Shown: positions 51,765-61,506, counted from the first letter of the stretch. The stretch: DNA of 64,000 nt from Chryseobacterium kimseyorum (GCF_025971945.1 NZ_JAPDHW010000017.1:1-64000), one strand, 5' to 3'. Notes: generated by a model from the letters alone, not told the origin. Numbers and translations: made by a program.

Positions 51765-54230
51765 ATGATCAAAAGTAAAATATCTTTTTTTATTGTCGGA
51801 GCAGTACTGTCTGTTTCTGTTCACGCACAGCAAAATTTAAAATTAACATATAACAAAGCCGCAGAAAATTGGAATGAAGCTCTGCCCATCGGAAATGGGA
51901 AGTTGGGCGCAATGGTTTTTGGTGGAGCAAGCCGGGAACATCTGCAGTTGAATGAAGAAACAATCTGGGCCGGAGAACCGGGAAACAATGTTCCTAAAAA
52001 TACGTTCGACAGCATACAGAAAGTACGAAAGTTAATAAATGAGGGTCAGTTTGAGAAAGCTCAGGATCTTACCAACAACACGTACCCACGAACAGCTCCG
52101 AAAGATTTAAATTATGGGATGCCGTACCAGACAATGGGCGACTTGTTTTTAGATTTTAAGGATCATGAAAATTTTAAGAATTATAACCGTACTTTAGATA
52201 TTGAAAAAGCCATCTCTACGGTTTCTTACGAAGTTAACGGCGTGACTTTCAAACGCAAGATCTTCTCATCATTTGCGGATAATGTGATTGTCATTAAATT
52301 ATCTTCAAGCAAAAAAGGAAGTTTAAATTTCAATATTAATGCAACTACTCCACATATAAAGAAATCAATTTTCACTGAGAAAAACCAATTGGTTATCAAT
52401 GGAACAAGCGGATCTGTTGATAATAAAACTGGGAAAATCAATTTTAAAACAGTAGCACTTCCGGTTTTAAAAGGTGGAAAATTAACTTCAACGAATGATC
52501 AGTTGAGTATTTCAGGAGCAGATGAAGTGGTGATCTACATTTCTATTGCGACCAATTTTAAAAAGTACAATGACATTTCCGGTAATCCCGACACCAGAGT
52601 TTCGGAATATTTAAGTAAAGCTTTAAATAAAAAATATGATGCTGAACTCAAAGATCATATTAATAATTATCAAAAATATTTCAAACGTGTCGAATTAAAT
52701 TTAGGTACGACAGGACAGGCGAAAAAAACGACGGACATCAGAATCAAAGAATTCGGAAATTCACAGGATCCCGATTTGGTAGCATTGTATTTTCAGTTTG
52801 GAAGATATCTTTTGATCTCCTCTTCACAACAGGGAACGCAGCCTGCGAACCTACAGGGAATTTGGAATTATCAGCTGAATCCGGCCTGGGACAGCAAATA
52901 TACGGTCAACATTAATACGGAAATGAATTACTGGCCTGCAGAAAACACCAACCTTTCTGAAATGCACGAGCCATTATTTGATATGATTCAGGATTTATCA
53001 GTCACAGGTCAGGAATCTGCCAGAGAAATGTATCACGCCAGAGGCTGGAATATGCACCACAATACCGATCTATGGCGAATCACGGGAATTGTGGATGGAG
53101 GTTTTTATGGAATGTGGCCAATGGGCGGTGCATGGTTAACCCAGCATGTTTGGAATCACTATCTGTATACTGGTGATAAGGAATTTTTAAAGAAAAATTA
53201 CGAAGCTTTAAAAGGCTGCACACTGTTTTACCTGGATGTCCTTCAGCAGGATCCTTCTAAAAAATATCTTGTGGTTTCGCCTTCAATGTCACCCGAAAAC
53301 AAGTACTTTAAAAATGTAAGCATCACGGCAGGAACCACGATGGACAATCAGTTGGTTTTTGATGTTTTTAATAATTTCATCAATGCTTCAAAAGTCTTGA
53401 ATCAGGACAAAATGCTTTCTGAAGAAGTTAAAAATGCTTTATCAAAACTTCCGCCAATGCAGATCGGACAACACGGTCAGTTGCAGGAATGGCTTACCGA
53501 CATGGACAGAACGGATGATAAGCACAGGCATATTTCACATCTTTACGGACTTTTTCCGTCAGGACAAATTTCGCCTTTCAGAAATGCAGATTTAGCTGAA
53601 GCTGCAAAAAACTCAATGATCTACCGTGGCGACAAATCTACAGGCTGGTCTATGGGCTGGAAAGTGAACTGGTGGGCAAGATTACTGGATGGAAACCGTG
53701 CCTTTAAGCTTATCTCAGACCAGCTTACTCCTGCACCCATGGAAGCAAAAGGTCAGTCTGGAGGAACATATCCTAATCTTCTGGATGCTCATCCACCATT
53801 TCAGATCGATGGAAATTTCGGCTGCACTTCAGGAATTGCAGAGATGCTATTGCAAAGTTATGACGGCTATCTATATCTGCTGCCGGCACTTCCGGACGCT
53901 TTACCAAATGGTTATGTAAAAGGTTTGAGAGCAAGAGGCGGTTTTGAAATTGATATGGACTGGAAAAATTCTAAACTGACAAAACTGGCCATTAAATCTA
54001 CGTTAGGTGGGAATGCAAGAATAAGAATTGCAAAGAATTTAAATTTAAATTCTAAAAGCAGTTTAACCTCAGCAAAAGGAGAAAATACAAACGAATACTA
54101 TCATGTTGATCTGATCAAAACTCCTTTGAGATCAGCCAAAGCAGACTTGAAAAGTTTTACCGTTCCCGAAACAGAAATGTTTGATTTTAAAACTGAAAAA
54201 GGAAAAACGTATATTTTCGAGGTGAAGTAA
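51765..54230 (+). CDS. Glycoside hydrolase family 95 alpha-L-fucosidase
   Basis: An 821-residue exported enzyme. Signal peptide ends in VHAQQ. The N-terminal beta domain begins with WNEALPIGNGKLGAMVFGG, and the (alpha/alpha)6 catalytic domain has NINTEMNYWPAENTNLSE (the conserved Asn residues), MHHNTDLW, VVSPSMSPENKY with the putative acid Glu, and PFQIDGNFG with the Asp. It cleaves alpha-1,2-linked fucose in the family. The frame is open from a TTG at 51729, but ATG 51765 leads directly to the signal peptide. No SusC/D pair is adjacent. Confidence 0.93.
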   Translation: MIKSKISFFIVGAVLSVSVHAQQNLKLTYNKAAENWNEALPIGNGKLGAMVFGGASREHLQLNEETIWAGEPGNNVPKNTFDSIQKVRKLINEGQFEKAQDLTNNTYPRTAPKDLNYGMPYQTMGDLFLDFKDHENFKNYNRTLDIEKAISTVSYEVNGVTFKRKIFSSFADNVIVIKLSSSKKGSLNFNINATTPHIKKSIFTEKNQLVINGTSGSVDNKTGKINFKTVALPVLKGGKLTSTNDQLSISGADEVVIYISIATNFKKYNDISGNPDTRVSEYLSKALNKKYDAELKDHINNYQKYFKRVELNLGTTGQAKKTTDIRIKEFGNSQDPDLVALYFQFGRYLLISSSQQGTQPANLQGIWNYQLNPAWDSKYTVNINTEMNYWPAENTNLSEMHEPLFDMIQDLSVTGQESAREMYHARGWNMHHNTDLWRITGIVDGGFYGMWPMGGAWLTQHVWNHYLYTGDKEFLKKNYEALKGCTLFYLDVLQQDPSKKYLVVSPSMSPENKYFKNVSITAGTTMDNQLVFDVFNNFINASKVLNQDKMLSEEVKNALSKLPPMQIGQHGQLQEWLTDMDRTDDKHRHISHLYGLFPSGQISPFRNADLAEAAKNSMIYRGDKSTGWSMGWKVNWWARLLDGNRAFKLISDQLTPAPMEAKGQSGGTYPNLLDAHPPFQIDGNFGCTSGIAEMLLQSYDGYLYLLPALPDALPNGYVKGLRARGGFEIDMDWKNSKLTKLAIKSTLGGNARIRIAKNLNLNSKSSLTSAKGENTNEYYHVDLIKTPLRSAKADLKSFTVPETEMFDFKTEKGKTYIFEVK

Positions 54231-54256
54231 TTTTTAAAAATAAAACGATATTTCAA

Positions 54257-54293
54257 AAGAAATCCTGAACGTAACTGATCAGGATTTTATTTT
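54257..54293 (+). terminator. Terminator after the GH95 gene
   Basis: AAATCCTGA / TCAGGATTT, 9 bp, 10-base loop, followed by T-rich sequence; faces the convergent SDR gene. Confidence 0.8.
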
Positions 54294-54307
54294 GTCTTTT
54301 CCGGATA

Positions 54308-55096
54308 TTAATAGATATTCGCCAAACCTCCATCCAGAGGAATACTTGCTCCTGTAAGATAAGATGCATAATCAGAAGACAAGAAAGCAACGAGATGACC
54401 ATATTCTTCAGGTTTACCCAGGCGTTTCATCGGGATTTTATTTTCTCTGACTTTCAGAATTTCTTCTTTGGAAATATTTTTCTGTTCAGATTCTACGGCG
54501 ATTAATTTCTGAATTCTTTCAGTATCAAAATATCCAGTGAGCACATTATTGATGGTGATCTGATGCTGAGCAACTTCATTAGACAAAGATTTTGACCAGG
54601 CAACAACTGCAGAACGTGTAGAGTTTGAAAGCACCAAGTTGGGAATTGGTTCTTTTACAGAAAGTGATGAAACATTGATAATTCTCCCCCACTTTTTTTC
54701 TATCATCGATGGTAAAGCCAATGCTGTCGTTTCGAAAACGGTTTTAAAAAGAAGATCAAAAGCGGTCTGGAAATCTTCTACCCTTTTCTCAAGTGCAGAT
54801 CCTGCTTCCGGACCATTAGTATTATTGACCAAAATATCAACAGAATTACTTTGAAAATATTTAGATATAATTGTTTTGAAACTTACAAAATCTGAAAAAT
54901 CTGCAACCAGATATTGGTGTTTCTGATTTTCGTTCACAACGGGTAGTGCAGCCAATGAATTTCGAAGTTTATCCTCGTTACGGGACATCAGAGTCACATT
55001 GGCTCCGCATCTTGCCAGTTCTGTTGCAATGCCAGCTCCTATTCCACCGGTGGCTGCACCGACTAATGCATTTTTATTGGTAAGGTCAATATTCAT
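54308..55096 (-). CDS. Short-chain dehydrogenase without the YxxxK motif
   Basis: A 262-residue Rossmann protein. NAD(P) site GAATGGIGAGIATEL at 13-27; VNNTNGP near 91-97 replaces the usual NNAG; VSSLSVKEPIPNLVLSNSTRSAVVAWSKSL near 142-171 replaces YxxxK with a segment lacking the catalytic Tyr (read in two parts: VSSLSVKEPIPN, NSTRSAVVAWSKSL). The C-terminus LSSDYASYLTGASIPLDGG is normal. Such members exist in a known SDR subgroup, so the change may be functional. Substrate unknown. Confidence 0.88.
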   Translation of the reverse strand: MNIDLTNKNALVGAATGGIGAGIATELARCGANVTLMSRNEDKLRNSLAALPVVNENQKHQYLVADFSDFVSFKTIISKYFQSNSVDILVNNTNGPEAGSALEKRVEDFQTAFDLLFKTVFETTALALPSMIEKKWGRIINVSSLSVKEPIPNLVLSNSTRSAVVAWSKSLSNEVAQHQITINNVLTGYFDTERIQKLIAVESEQKNISKEEILKVRENKIPMKRLGKPEEYGHLVAFLSSDYASYLTGASIPLDGGLANIY

Positions 55097-55189
55097 AAGC
55101 TAATTTTAAATTTTTTTGATAAAACAGGATGTGATAGATTATAAAAGAAAATGATAGATCCGGTAGAATGTTCAGGCGATCAAATGTGA

Positions 55190-56173
55190 CTAATCAACCT
55201 GCCAGATAGAATCTACAAACCATCTGTTTGAGTCTTTTATATTTTCAAGAATATGAAATCCTGATTCTTTTGCCAAATTTGTAATATCATTCTCAGAAAA
55301 TTTCTGTGAAATTTCCATATCGATCAGTTCATGTTCCTCAAAGCTGAATGTATTGTTGCCAATATGAACATCCTGTCTTGCGAGACTTACAAGAAAACTT
55401 CTGCATGCTCCAGAAACCGGATCATAGGTTTGATAATGCTGAAATTCAGTGATATCAAAGTCAGCTTCGAGCTCGCGGTTAATTCTTAAAAGAAGATTCA
55501 TATTAAAAGAAGCCGTAATACCTGCCGGATCATTGTAAGCATTCAATATCATGTGTGGATTTTTCTTTAAATCAAAACCAATAATCAGGACATCGCCCGT
55601 GCTCAGTTTTCTTTTAATTTCACGGCAGAAATGGTAAGATTCCTCAATATCCATATTTCCTATATTTCCTCCCAGAAAGAGAACGACTTTACGTCTTGTA
55701 GAAATAGAAGTTGCTTTATCAAGCATATCAAAATAGTCCCCTTCCAGAGTCGTCATATCGAGAGTTGGTAGCTCATTTCTCAGTTTATCATTCAGTACAG
55801 ATAGAATGTTTCCGGATATATCGATGGGCATATATTTAAAATCAATATTTTTCTCCACAAGATGCTTAAGAAGATAGGTCGATTTCATCGCGTCTCCTGC
55901 TCCAAGCTCGATCAGATCAAAGGGCGCATCATTGACTAAAATACTCTGAGCCAATTCGGGAGTTTTATTTTTAAATATATCCAGCTCGCAATTGGTCAGA
56001 TAATATTCAGGCATTTTCATAATCTGCTGAAAAAGCTCGTCGCCTGTTTTATCGTAAAAGTATTTTGAAAATAATTTTTTAGGAGTTCCGCTTAAGCCTT
56101 CTATAACATCTGATCTGAAACCAGTGATGACTTCGGTTTCCTTTTGACACTCTGTATCCAACTGTACGTTCAT
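55190..56173 (-). CDS. egtD: L-histidine N-alpha-methyltransferase (EgtD-like)
   Basis: SAM-dependent trimethylation of histidine to hercynine, the first step to ergothioneine. The 327-residue protein has LSGTPKKLFSKYFYDKTGDELFQ near 27-49, the SAM motif FDLIELGAGDAMKS near 84-97, LFLGGNIGNMD near 166-176 and the substrate-side FNMNLLLRINRELEADF. EgtB (the sulfoxide synthase) is not next to it, so a full pathway is not shown here. The gene is preceded by a 442-bp gap. Confidence 0.9.
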   Translation of the reverse strand: MNVQLDTECQKETEVITGFRSDVIEGLSGTPKKLFSKYFYDKTGDELFQQIMKMPEYYLTNCELDIFKNKTPELAQSILVNDAPFDLIELGAGDAMKSTYLLKHLVEKNIDFKYMPIDISGNILSVLNDKLRNELPTLDMTTLEGDYFDMLDKATSISTRRKVVLFLGGNIGNMDIEESYHFCREIKRKLSTGDVLIIGFDLKKNPHMILNAYNDPAGITASFNMNLLLRINRELEADFDITEFQHYQTYDPVSGACRSFLVSLARQDVHIGNNTFSFEEHELIDMEISQKFSENDITNLAKESGFHILENIKDSNRWFVDSIWQVD

Positions 56174-56615
56174 AGGTATATCTGTTTTGGTTTTTAGAGA
56201 ACTACAACTATCTTGCCGCTGCCATCATTATTTCGAATTAAAATGCAGGCTGATCAAATTTCTTGTAGTTTAAAAAATTCCATATTTAAGTATGAATTTC
56301 TTTCTGTATTACTATAATGATCAATTTCTGAAAATACCTGTAATTTTTATTTCAAAAGGGATCTTCCAGGAGGTTTTTATGCGCGTTGATTAAAAGTAAT
56401 TCTGATCTGTTTATTTTTTAAATTTAAGATTGAACTGTGCTTTCTAAAAATAGAATATCAAAGATTATATTTCACAATTCTAAAACTTGAAACTGCACTC
56501 TGGAGGCTTACAGTTTGAAACAGTTAAAAACGTATTACCACTATATACACTTTGCATTGGCGAAATGTGTACATTTGATACTCACCATTTAACTTTATAA
56601 TTTAAATAAAAAAAA
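56174..56615. other. Gap between divergent egtD and the 56616 gene
   Basis: No gene was seen. TACATTTG at 56570-56577 matches the -7 consensus, with a TTTG at 56551-56554 (15-bp spacing), and would drive the 56616 gene. A perfect AGGAGG followed by a four-codon frame (56379-56393) is noted but not called. Confidence 0.5.
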
Positions 56616-56873
56616 ATGCTATCCGAAAAAGAAATTCAGGAAATAGAATTAAGGGTTGACCAGGCACAGAATGGCCCATGGAAAGCTTACATCGAGGGAC
56701 GTGATCACGAAAGTGGCTCCAGTTTTATTAAAACAGGATCAGAGGAAGATCCTGGAGTAGATATTAAACTTGTCGGAGCAACCAATGCTGATATTGACTT
56801 TATTGCCAATGCAAAACAGGACATTCCGAAATTAATAAAAGAGATTAAAGAACTTCGAAGTCAAATTAAGTAA
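56616..56873 (+). CDS. Conserved-looking small protein, 85 residues
   Basis: An acidic 85-residue protein (LSEKEIQEIELRVDQAQNGPW; IEGRDHESGSSFIKTG; NADIDFIANAKQDIPKLI) with a Gly/His/Glu-rich middle and a helical end. The phrase ADIDFIANAKQDIPKL is well ordered and suggests real selection. No family recognised; similar sequences, from memory, occur as short hypothetical proteins in phage and host genomes. Confidence 0.55.
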   Translation: MLSEKEIQEIELRVDQAQNGPWKAYIEGRDHESGSSFIKTGSEEDPGVDIKLVGATNADIDFIANAKQDIPKLIKEIKELRSQIK

Positions 56874-56928
56874 AAAAGTAAATGCAGAAGTTTCATATAT
56901 AAATTAGAAAGGTCTGTATCACTTAATT

Positions 56929-56944
56929 TTTACCATATGGTAAA
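56929..56944. promoter_or_regulatory. Perfect 16-bp palindrome before the Crp/Fnr gene
   Basis: TTTACCATATGGTAAA is its own reverse complement. It ends 21 bp before TATCTTTA (56966-56973), one base off the -7 consensus, so it covers the -33 area. The same sequence recurs at 57556-57571. A likely operator for the adjacent regulator. Confidence 0.7.
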
Positions 56945-56977
56945 TGCCCTGCACTAAATATCAAGTATCTTTAATCT

Positions 56978-57547
56978 ATGAAAGAGTTTATTGACTATAT
57001 TTTGCAGTTTGGAGATCTGAACAGACAGCAAATTGATCTTATTACAAGTAAAGCCACAAGACTTAATCTTCGTAAGGATGAGTATTTTTCAGAAGCCGGA
57101 AAAATTCCAAAACAAGTTGGATTTATTCTAAAAGGAGTCGTCCGTTTCTGCTATTACAATAACAAGGGTCAGGAGATCACTCATCATTTCGTAGATGAAA
57201 ACAATTTTGTTTCGGATCAGCAAAAATTCGAGGCACAGATCATTGCTTCTGATTACATAGAGGCAGTTACCGACTGCGAGTTACTCGTTTTTTCAAAGAA
57301 AGACTGGGACGAGATAGGAAATACTATTGTCGGATGGGATGCTATCACTGGACTTATTGTAAAAAACTGTTTGCTGAAAACGATTGAAAGAAGAAGTCCA
57401 TTGGTTTCAGAGGATGCAACAACGCGCTACCTCACATTCATGGAAAAATTTCCTTTATTGGTTAATCGAATTCCTCTGTCTTATATTGCTTCCTATCTTG
57501 GTATTACCCAGCAGTCGTTAAGCAGAATACGGAAAAGCATCAGGTAA
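56978..57547 (+). CDS. Crp/Fnr-family transcriptional regulator
   Basis: A 189-residue regulator with a cyclic-nucleotide-binding-fold N-terminus (about 10-125: LNLRKDEYFSEAGKIPKQVGF as the start of the roll; GVVRFCYYNNKGQEITHHFV) and a C-terminal helix-turn-helix (RIPLSYIASYLGITQQSLSRIRKSI, 165-189). The conserved Arg of cAMP sites is not evident, and no Cys cluster for FeS is seen, so the signal is unknown. It is flanked by two near-identical palindromes. Confidence 0.85.
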   Translation: MKEFIDYILQFGDLNRQQIDLITSKATRLNLRKDEYFSEAGKIPKQVGFILKGVVRFCYYNNKGQEITHHFVDENNFVSDQQKFEAQIIASDYIEAVTDCELLVFSKKDWDEIGNTIVGWDAITGLIVKNCLLKTIERRSPLVSEDATTRYLTFMEKFPLLVNRIPLSYIASYLGITQQSLSRIRKSIR

Positions 57548-57555
57548 AATCGCTT

Positions 57556-57571
57556 TTTACCATTTGGTAAA
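57556..57571. promoter_or_regulatory. Near-perfect 16-bp palindrome before the SDR gene
   Basis: TTTACCATTTGGTAAA differs from the upstream copy (56929-56944) by one central base. It ends 21 bp before GAAATTTG (57593-57600), a partial -7 match. The two sites thus share sequence and spacing to the promoter. Confidence 0.7.
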
Positions 57572-57625
57572 CGCTGTTTGTGACCATATACCGAAATTTG
57601 TATCATTAATTTTAATATAAAAAAA

Positions 57626-58489
57626 ATGGACAGAAAAGTAGTATTAATCACAGGAACCAATAGCGGATTTGGATGGCTAACAGCCAATAGCGTTGCGGCT
57701 TTAGGACATAAAGTGTATGCTACCATGCGTGACATCGACGGGAAAAATGCTGATAAGGCAAAAGCTTTGGCACAGGTACAGAATATCACCGTTCTGGATG
57801 TATCGTTAACTGACGAGAAAAGCGTAAGCGATGCTTTTGATAAGATTATATCTGAAGAAGGCAGAATTGATGTTTTGGTCAACAATGCAGGAATCTCGAT
57901 GTTTGGAGTCGCCGAAAGCTCTACACCTGCTGACTTGCAGAAAATCATGGATGTCAACGTAACAGCGCCATGGAGACTGATGAAATTATCGTTGCCTTAT
58001 ATGCGTAAACAATCCGAAGGTTTAATCATTAATGTTTCAAGTGGATGGGGAAGATTTTCCGCTCCCTTTTCTACAGTATACAGTGCTTCGAAATTTGCTC
58101 TGGAAGGTTTAAGCGAAGGCCTTCATTACGAGGTGAGACCGTTAGGTGTCGATGTGGCTATCATTCAGCCAGGTGCTTTTCCTACTGAAATGTCGCAAAA
58201 GATTCAGTACGGTTCTGACCCGTCAGTAAGTGAAGGTTATCAGGCAATTGCTCAATATCCTGATAAAATGTTTGGTGCCATCGGGCAGATGTTTGAAACA
58301 GCAAAACCCAACCCACAGGACGTTGCAGACGCTGTAGTGAAGCTGATCGGTTTACCGAAAGGTCAAAGGCCTTTAAGAACAGTTGTTGATCCGTCAACAG
58401 GAGAAATTATAAAAGATGCAAACGATGCTGTAAAAGCAGAATATACAAAAGTTCTGACTGCATTTGGAATGAAAGATCTGTTGGTTTAA
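57626..58489 (+). CDS. Short-chain dehydrogenase/reductase
   Basis: A 287-residue classical SDR: cofactor site ITGTNSGFGWLTANS near 8-22, NNAGISMFG near 87-95, catalytic Ser in INVSSGWGRFS and YxxxK in VYSASKFALEGL. The substrate is unknown. It starts 78 bp after the Crp/Fnr gene and has a palindrome like that gene's, so regulation by its neighbour is likely. Confidence 0.92.
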   Translation: MDRKVVLITGTNSGFGWLTANSVAALGHKVYATMRDIDGKNADKAKALAQVQNITVLDVSLTDEKSVSDAFDKIISEEGRIDVLVNNAGISMFGVAESSTPADLQKIMDVNVTAPWRLMKLSLPYMRKQSEGLIINVSSGWGRFSAPFSTVYSASKFALEGLSEGLHYEVRPLGVDVAIIQPGAFPTEMSQKIQYGSDPSVSEGYQAIAQYPDKMFGAIGQMFETAKPNPQDVADAVVKLIGLPKGQRPLRTVVDPSTGEIIKDANDAVKAEYTKVLTAFGMKDLLV

Positions 58490-58967
58490 AAGTTTTCACT
58501 ATGTTCAACAAGTTTATGCTTCATATAATTGCTTATGATCATTTTAAATGAATGGCTTATCACTTGATTTTTTTTAAATCATTTTTAATGTAACAATATT
58601 ATTGCTCCAAAGTTTTTGATTTTGGAGTTTTTTTAAATCTGAATTTTACGTTTGTGAACAACAATTCAAGTCCAATACAAAACGACAGCGAAGGCATTTT
58701 TTAAGAGAAAAAAAACCCTTAACCTGTAAAATCACCGTTTGCTGATCACCAAAATCTGTAAAACAGGAAAAAATTTGCTGATATTTTTTAGTATTCTTAA
58801 CTTCGTTGCGACTTTTCAGACAAATTCTTAAGGTATTTTATTCAAATGCTTTTATAGAAAGTTCAGATAAAAAATTAATTTAAAAACTAAAAAACTCTGA
58901 CTTTTTTTGTCATTACACAGATATAAAAATTATTGATTACTTATAAAAATTCATTCAGAAACCTACT
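58490..58967. other. 478-bp gap with a terminator and no gene
   Basis: The terminator at 58604-58635 closes the SDR transcript. The remaining 330 bases are AT-rich, without an open frame or a clear promoter for the following kinase. Confidence 0.45.
58604..58635 (+). terminator. Terminator after the SDR gene
   Basis: CTCCAAA / TTTGGAG stem with a loop of about 8 bases, followed by a T run. Confidence 0.8.
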
Positions 58968-61346
58968 ATGTCAAAGCCTTCCAACCACCATACTTCTGAT
59001 AGGCAGAGAATTGCCGAAACTGAAGCTCGCCTGAAAGCTTTAATTGAAGCTACCTCAGATGTAGTGTACTCATTAAGTCCTGACTGGCATGAAATGCGCG
59101 AACTTGACGGGAGAGGATTTCTGAAAGACGCCAATGCACCATCAACAAAATGGAGATCTGAAAACGTGCACGAAGATGATCTCGAAATGGTGAACGCAAA
59201 AATAGAGGAATGCATCCGTGAGAAGAAAATTTTTCAGTTGGAACACCGCGTTTTGCGTGCAGACGGTACAATGGGCTGGACTTCATCTAAAGCAATCCCC
59301 ATCCTGGATGAGCACGGAGAGATTATTGAGTGGTTTGGAACAGCAAAAGATATCACTCCCAGAAAGAGTGCTGAGGAAGCTTTGGAAAATGCTCAGGTAA
59401 AATCTGATCAGCAGAAAAGGCTGTACGAAACAGTAACATCATCAACACCCGATCTTTTATACGTATTTGATTTAGACTACCGATTTACATATGCCAATCA
59501 GGCACTGTTGAATATGTGGGGCAAAACGTGGGAAGATTCTATAGGAAAAACGCTTCTTGAAAACGGATACGAGCCCTGGCATGCAGAAATGCATGAAAAA
59601 GAAATCGATCAGATAAAAGAAAAGAAACTTCCTATACGCGGTGAAGTATCATTTCCCCATGCGGTCTTGGGCCGGAGGGTTTATGATTATATTTTCACAC
59701 CGGTTTTAAACGAATATGGAGAAGTGGAAGCAATAGCGGGAGCCACCCGGGATGTTACAGACCGTAAGAAGTGGGAAGAAAGTCTGGAAAGCAGTTCTAA
59801 AGCACTCCATGCCGTGAATGAAGAACTGGCCAATACCAATAACGAACTTGAGGCTACAATTAAAGAAGTAGCGGTAGTCAACGATGAATTGACTAAGGCC
59901 AATGCAAAAATCGAAGAAGGTCAGATTGCCTTCCGCCTGGCTGTAAATGCGGCTAATTTCGGAACCTGGTTTGTCCATTCTATTACCCGCGAATTTATAA
60001 CAGATGCCCGTTCAAAAGAATTATTCGGATACCGTGAGGATGAAGCGTTCAGTATCGAACAGGCTTTGGCACAGATTACAGACGAATACCGACCATATGT
60101 TACAGAAAAGCTGGAAAATGCCATTTACAATAATGGTGATTATGATGTTACGTATCCGGTAATAGGGCTTCATGACAACCGTCTTCGCTGGCTGCGTGCT
60201 ATAGGCAACCTTAAGGCAGATCCTTCCGGAGATTTCTCTGCGTTTACCGGAATTGTAATGGACATTACAGAACAGTATCTTGCCGGTGAAGAAATTAAAA
60301 GAGCAGAAGAAAATCTGAGAATGGCTGTGGATGCTGCAGGTCTGGGCACATTTCAAATCAGTGCTGATGACCGAATATTTACGGCTTCACCAAAACTTAA
60401 AACATTCTTTGGGTTTCATCCTGACGAACCAATGTCCTATGAAGCTGCAATCAGCCAGATACATCCCGACTTTAGGAAGTCTGTAGCAGCAAATGTTGAG
60501 CGGGCATTTTCAGAAGGCACCCGTTTTGACATGGAACACCAAATTATCGGATATCATGATGAAAAACTGCGGTGGGTACGCGCTATAGGTGAAGTACATC
60601 ACAAAAAAGGCAAGAAGTTTTTCACAGGAGTTATTCATGAAATTACTGAAAAAAAGCTGGATGAGATCCGAAAGAACGATTTCATCGCCATGGTAAGCCA
60701 TGAGCTAAAAACGCCACTGACTTCTGTAAAAGGTTACATTCAATTGATGCAACGAAAATTTGCAGGAACTGAAGATAATGTATTTTCAAGTATGCTGGAT
60801 AAAGCAGACTTCCAGATCAAAAAAATGACCGCCATGATCAATGGCTTTTTAGATATTTCAAGGCTGGAATCAGGAAAGATACACATTAACAGAGAAATGT
60901 TTAACCTCTCCTCTTTATTGCGGGAAGCCGAAGAGGAATTTATGGCGACTACCAGCAGTCATATTCTGATATTCTCACCAATTGAATCTGTAAAGATTAA
61001 TGCCGACAGAAACAAAATTGGGCAGGTGATTCATAACCTAATCAGCAATGCGATAAAATATTCTCCCATTGGTAGTACCATTCACGTAACTTGTACTTCA
61101 GATCATGAGTTTGCGTATGTTCACGTGAAAGATAACGGAAAAGGAATAAAGCCCGAAGATGCGAGTCATATTTTCGACCGATATTACAGGGTTGAGAATG
61201 ATAATATGCATTCGATTTCCGGCTTTGGGATAGGACTTTATCTCTGCTCAGAAATCATCAGTCATCACCAAGGAAATATTTCATTAGAAAGTGAAATTGG
61301 TAAAGGTTCAGATTTCGTTTTTTCACTGCCGCTTAATGTCGATTAA
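58968..61346 (+). CDS. Multi-PAS sensor histidine kinase
   Basis: A 792-residue cytosolic kinase with no signal peptide or membrane helix. Four PAS/PAC units: about 20-135 (ATSDVVYSLSPDW ... EWFGTAKDITPRK), 150-270 (DLLYVFDLDYRFTYAN), 320-430 (NAANFGTWFVHSITREF) and 445-560 (DAAGLGTFQISADDRIFTA). A coiled-coil is likely at about 275-315. Kinase core: FIAMVSHELKTPLTSVKGY with the His near 577, a N-box QVIHNLISNAIKYSP, and VKDNGKGI and GFGIGLYL. No response regulator is adjacent, so it is an orphan kinase. Confidence 0.93.
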   Translation: MSKPSNHHTSDRQRIAETEARLKALIEATSDVVYSLSPDWHEMRELDGRGFLKDANAPSTKWRSENVHEDDLEMVNAKIEECIREKKIFQLEHRVLRADGTMGWTSSKAIPILDEHGEIIEWFGTAKDITPRKSAEEALENAQVKSDQQKRLYETVTSSTPDLLYVFDLDYRFTYANQALLNMWGKTWEDSIGKTLLENGYEPWHAEMHEKEIDQIKEKKLPIRGEVSFPHAVLGRRVYDYIFTPVLNEYGEVEAIAGATRDVTDRKKWEESLESSSKALHAVNEELANTNNELEATIKEVAVVNDELTKANAKIEEGQIAFRLAVNAANFGTWFVHSITREFITDARSKELFGYREDEAFSIEQALAQITDEYRPYVTEKLENAIYNNGDYDVTYPVIGLHDNRLRWLRAIGNLKADPSGDFSAFTGIVMDITEQYLAGEEIKRAEENLRMAVDAAGLGTFQISADDRIFTASPKLKTFFGFHPDEPMSYEAAISQIHPDFRKSVAANVERAFSEGTRFDMEHQIIGYHDEKLRWVRAIGEVHHKKGKKFFTGVIHEITEKKLDEIRKNDFIAMVSHELKTPLTSVKGYIQLMQRKFAGTEDNVFSSMLDKADFQIKKMTAMINGFLDISRLESGKIHINREMFNLSSLLREAEEEFMATTSSHILIFSPIESVKINADRNKIGQVIHNLISNAIKYSPIGSTIHVTCTSDHEFAYVHVKDNGKGIKPEDASHIFDRYYRVENDNMHSISGFGIGLYLCSEIISHHQGNISLESEIGKGSDFVFSLPLNVD

Positions 61347-61506
61347 ATAACATAATAAATTTAGTAAAAAGAGCATTTCAACAGTGAATCTTACGATATT
61401 TTATTAAAGGTTACAGAAAGTTTTTAACTAAAATATTTAGACAAAGCTAAAAATCTGCATTATTACGCTTAAAAAAAATTATATAGTATTAAAAAACTGA
61501 AAAACC

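Noticed and set aside
56368..56393. AGGAGG followed by ATG and a four-codon frame
   Set aside because: A strong Shine-Dalgarno is unusual here, but the frame is too short to support a peptide and no gene follows closely.
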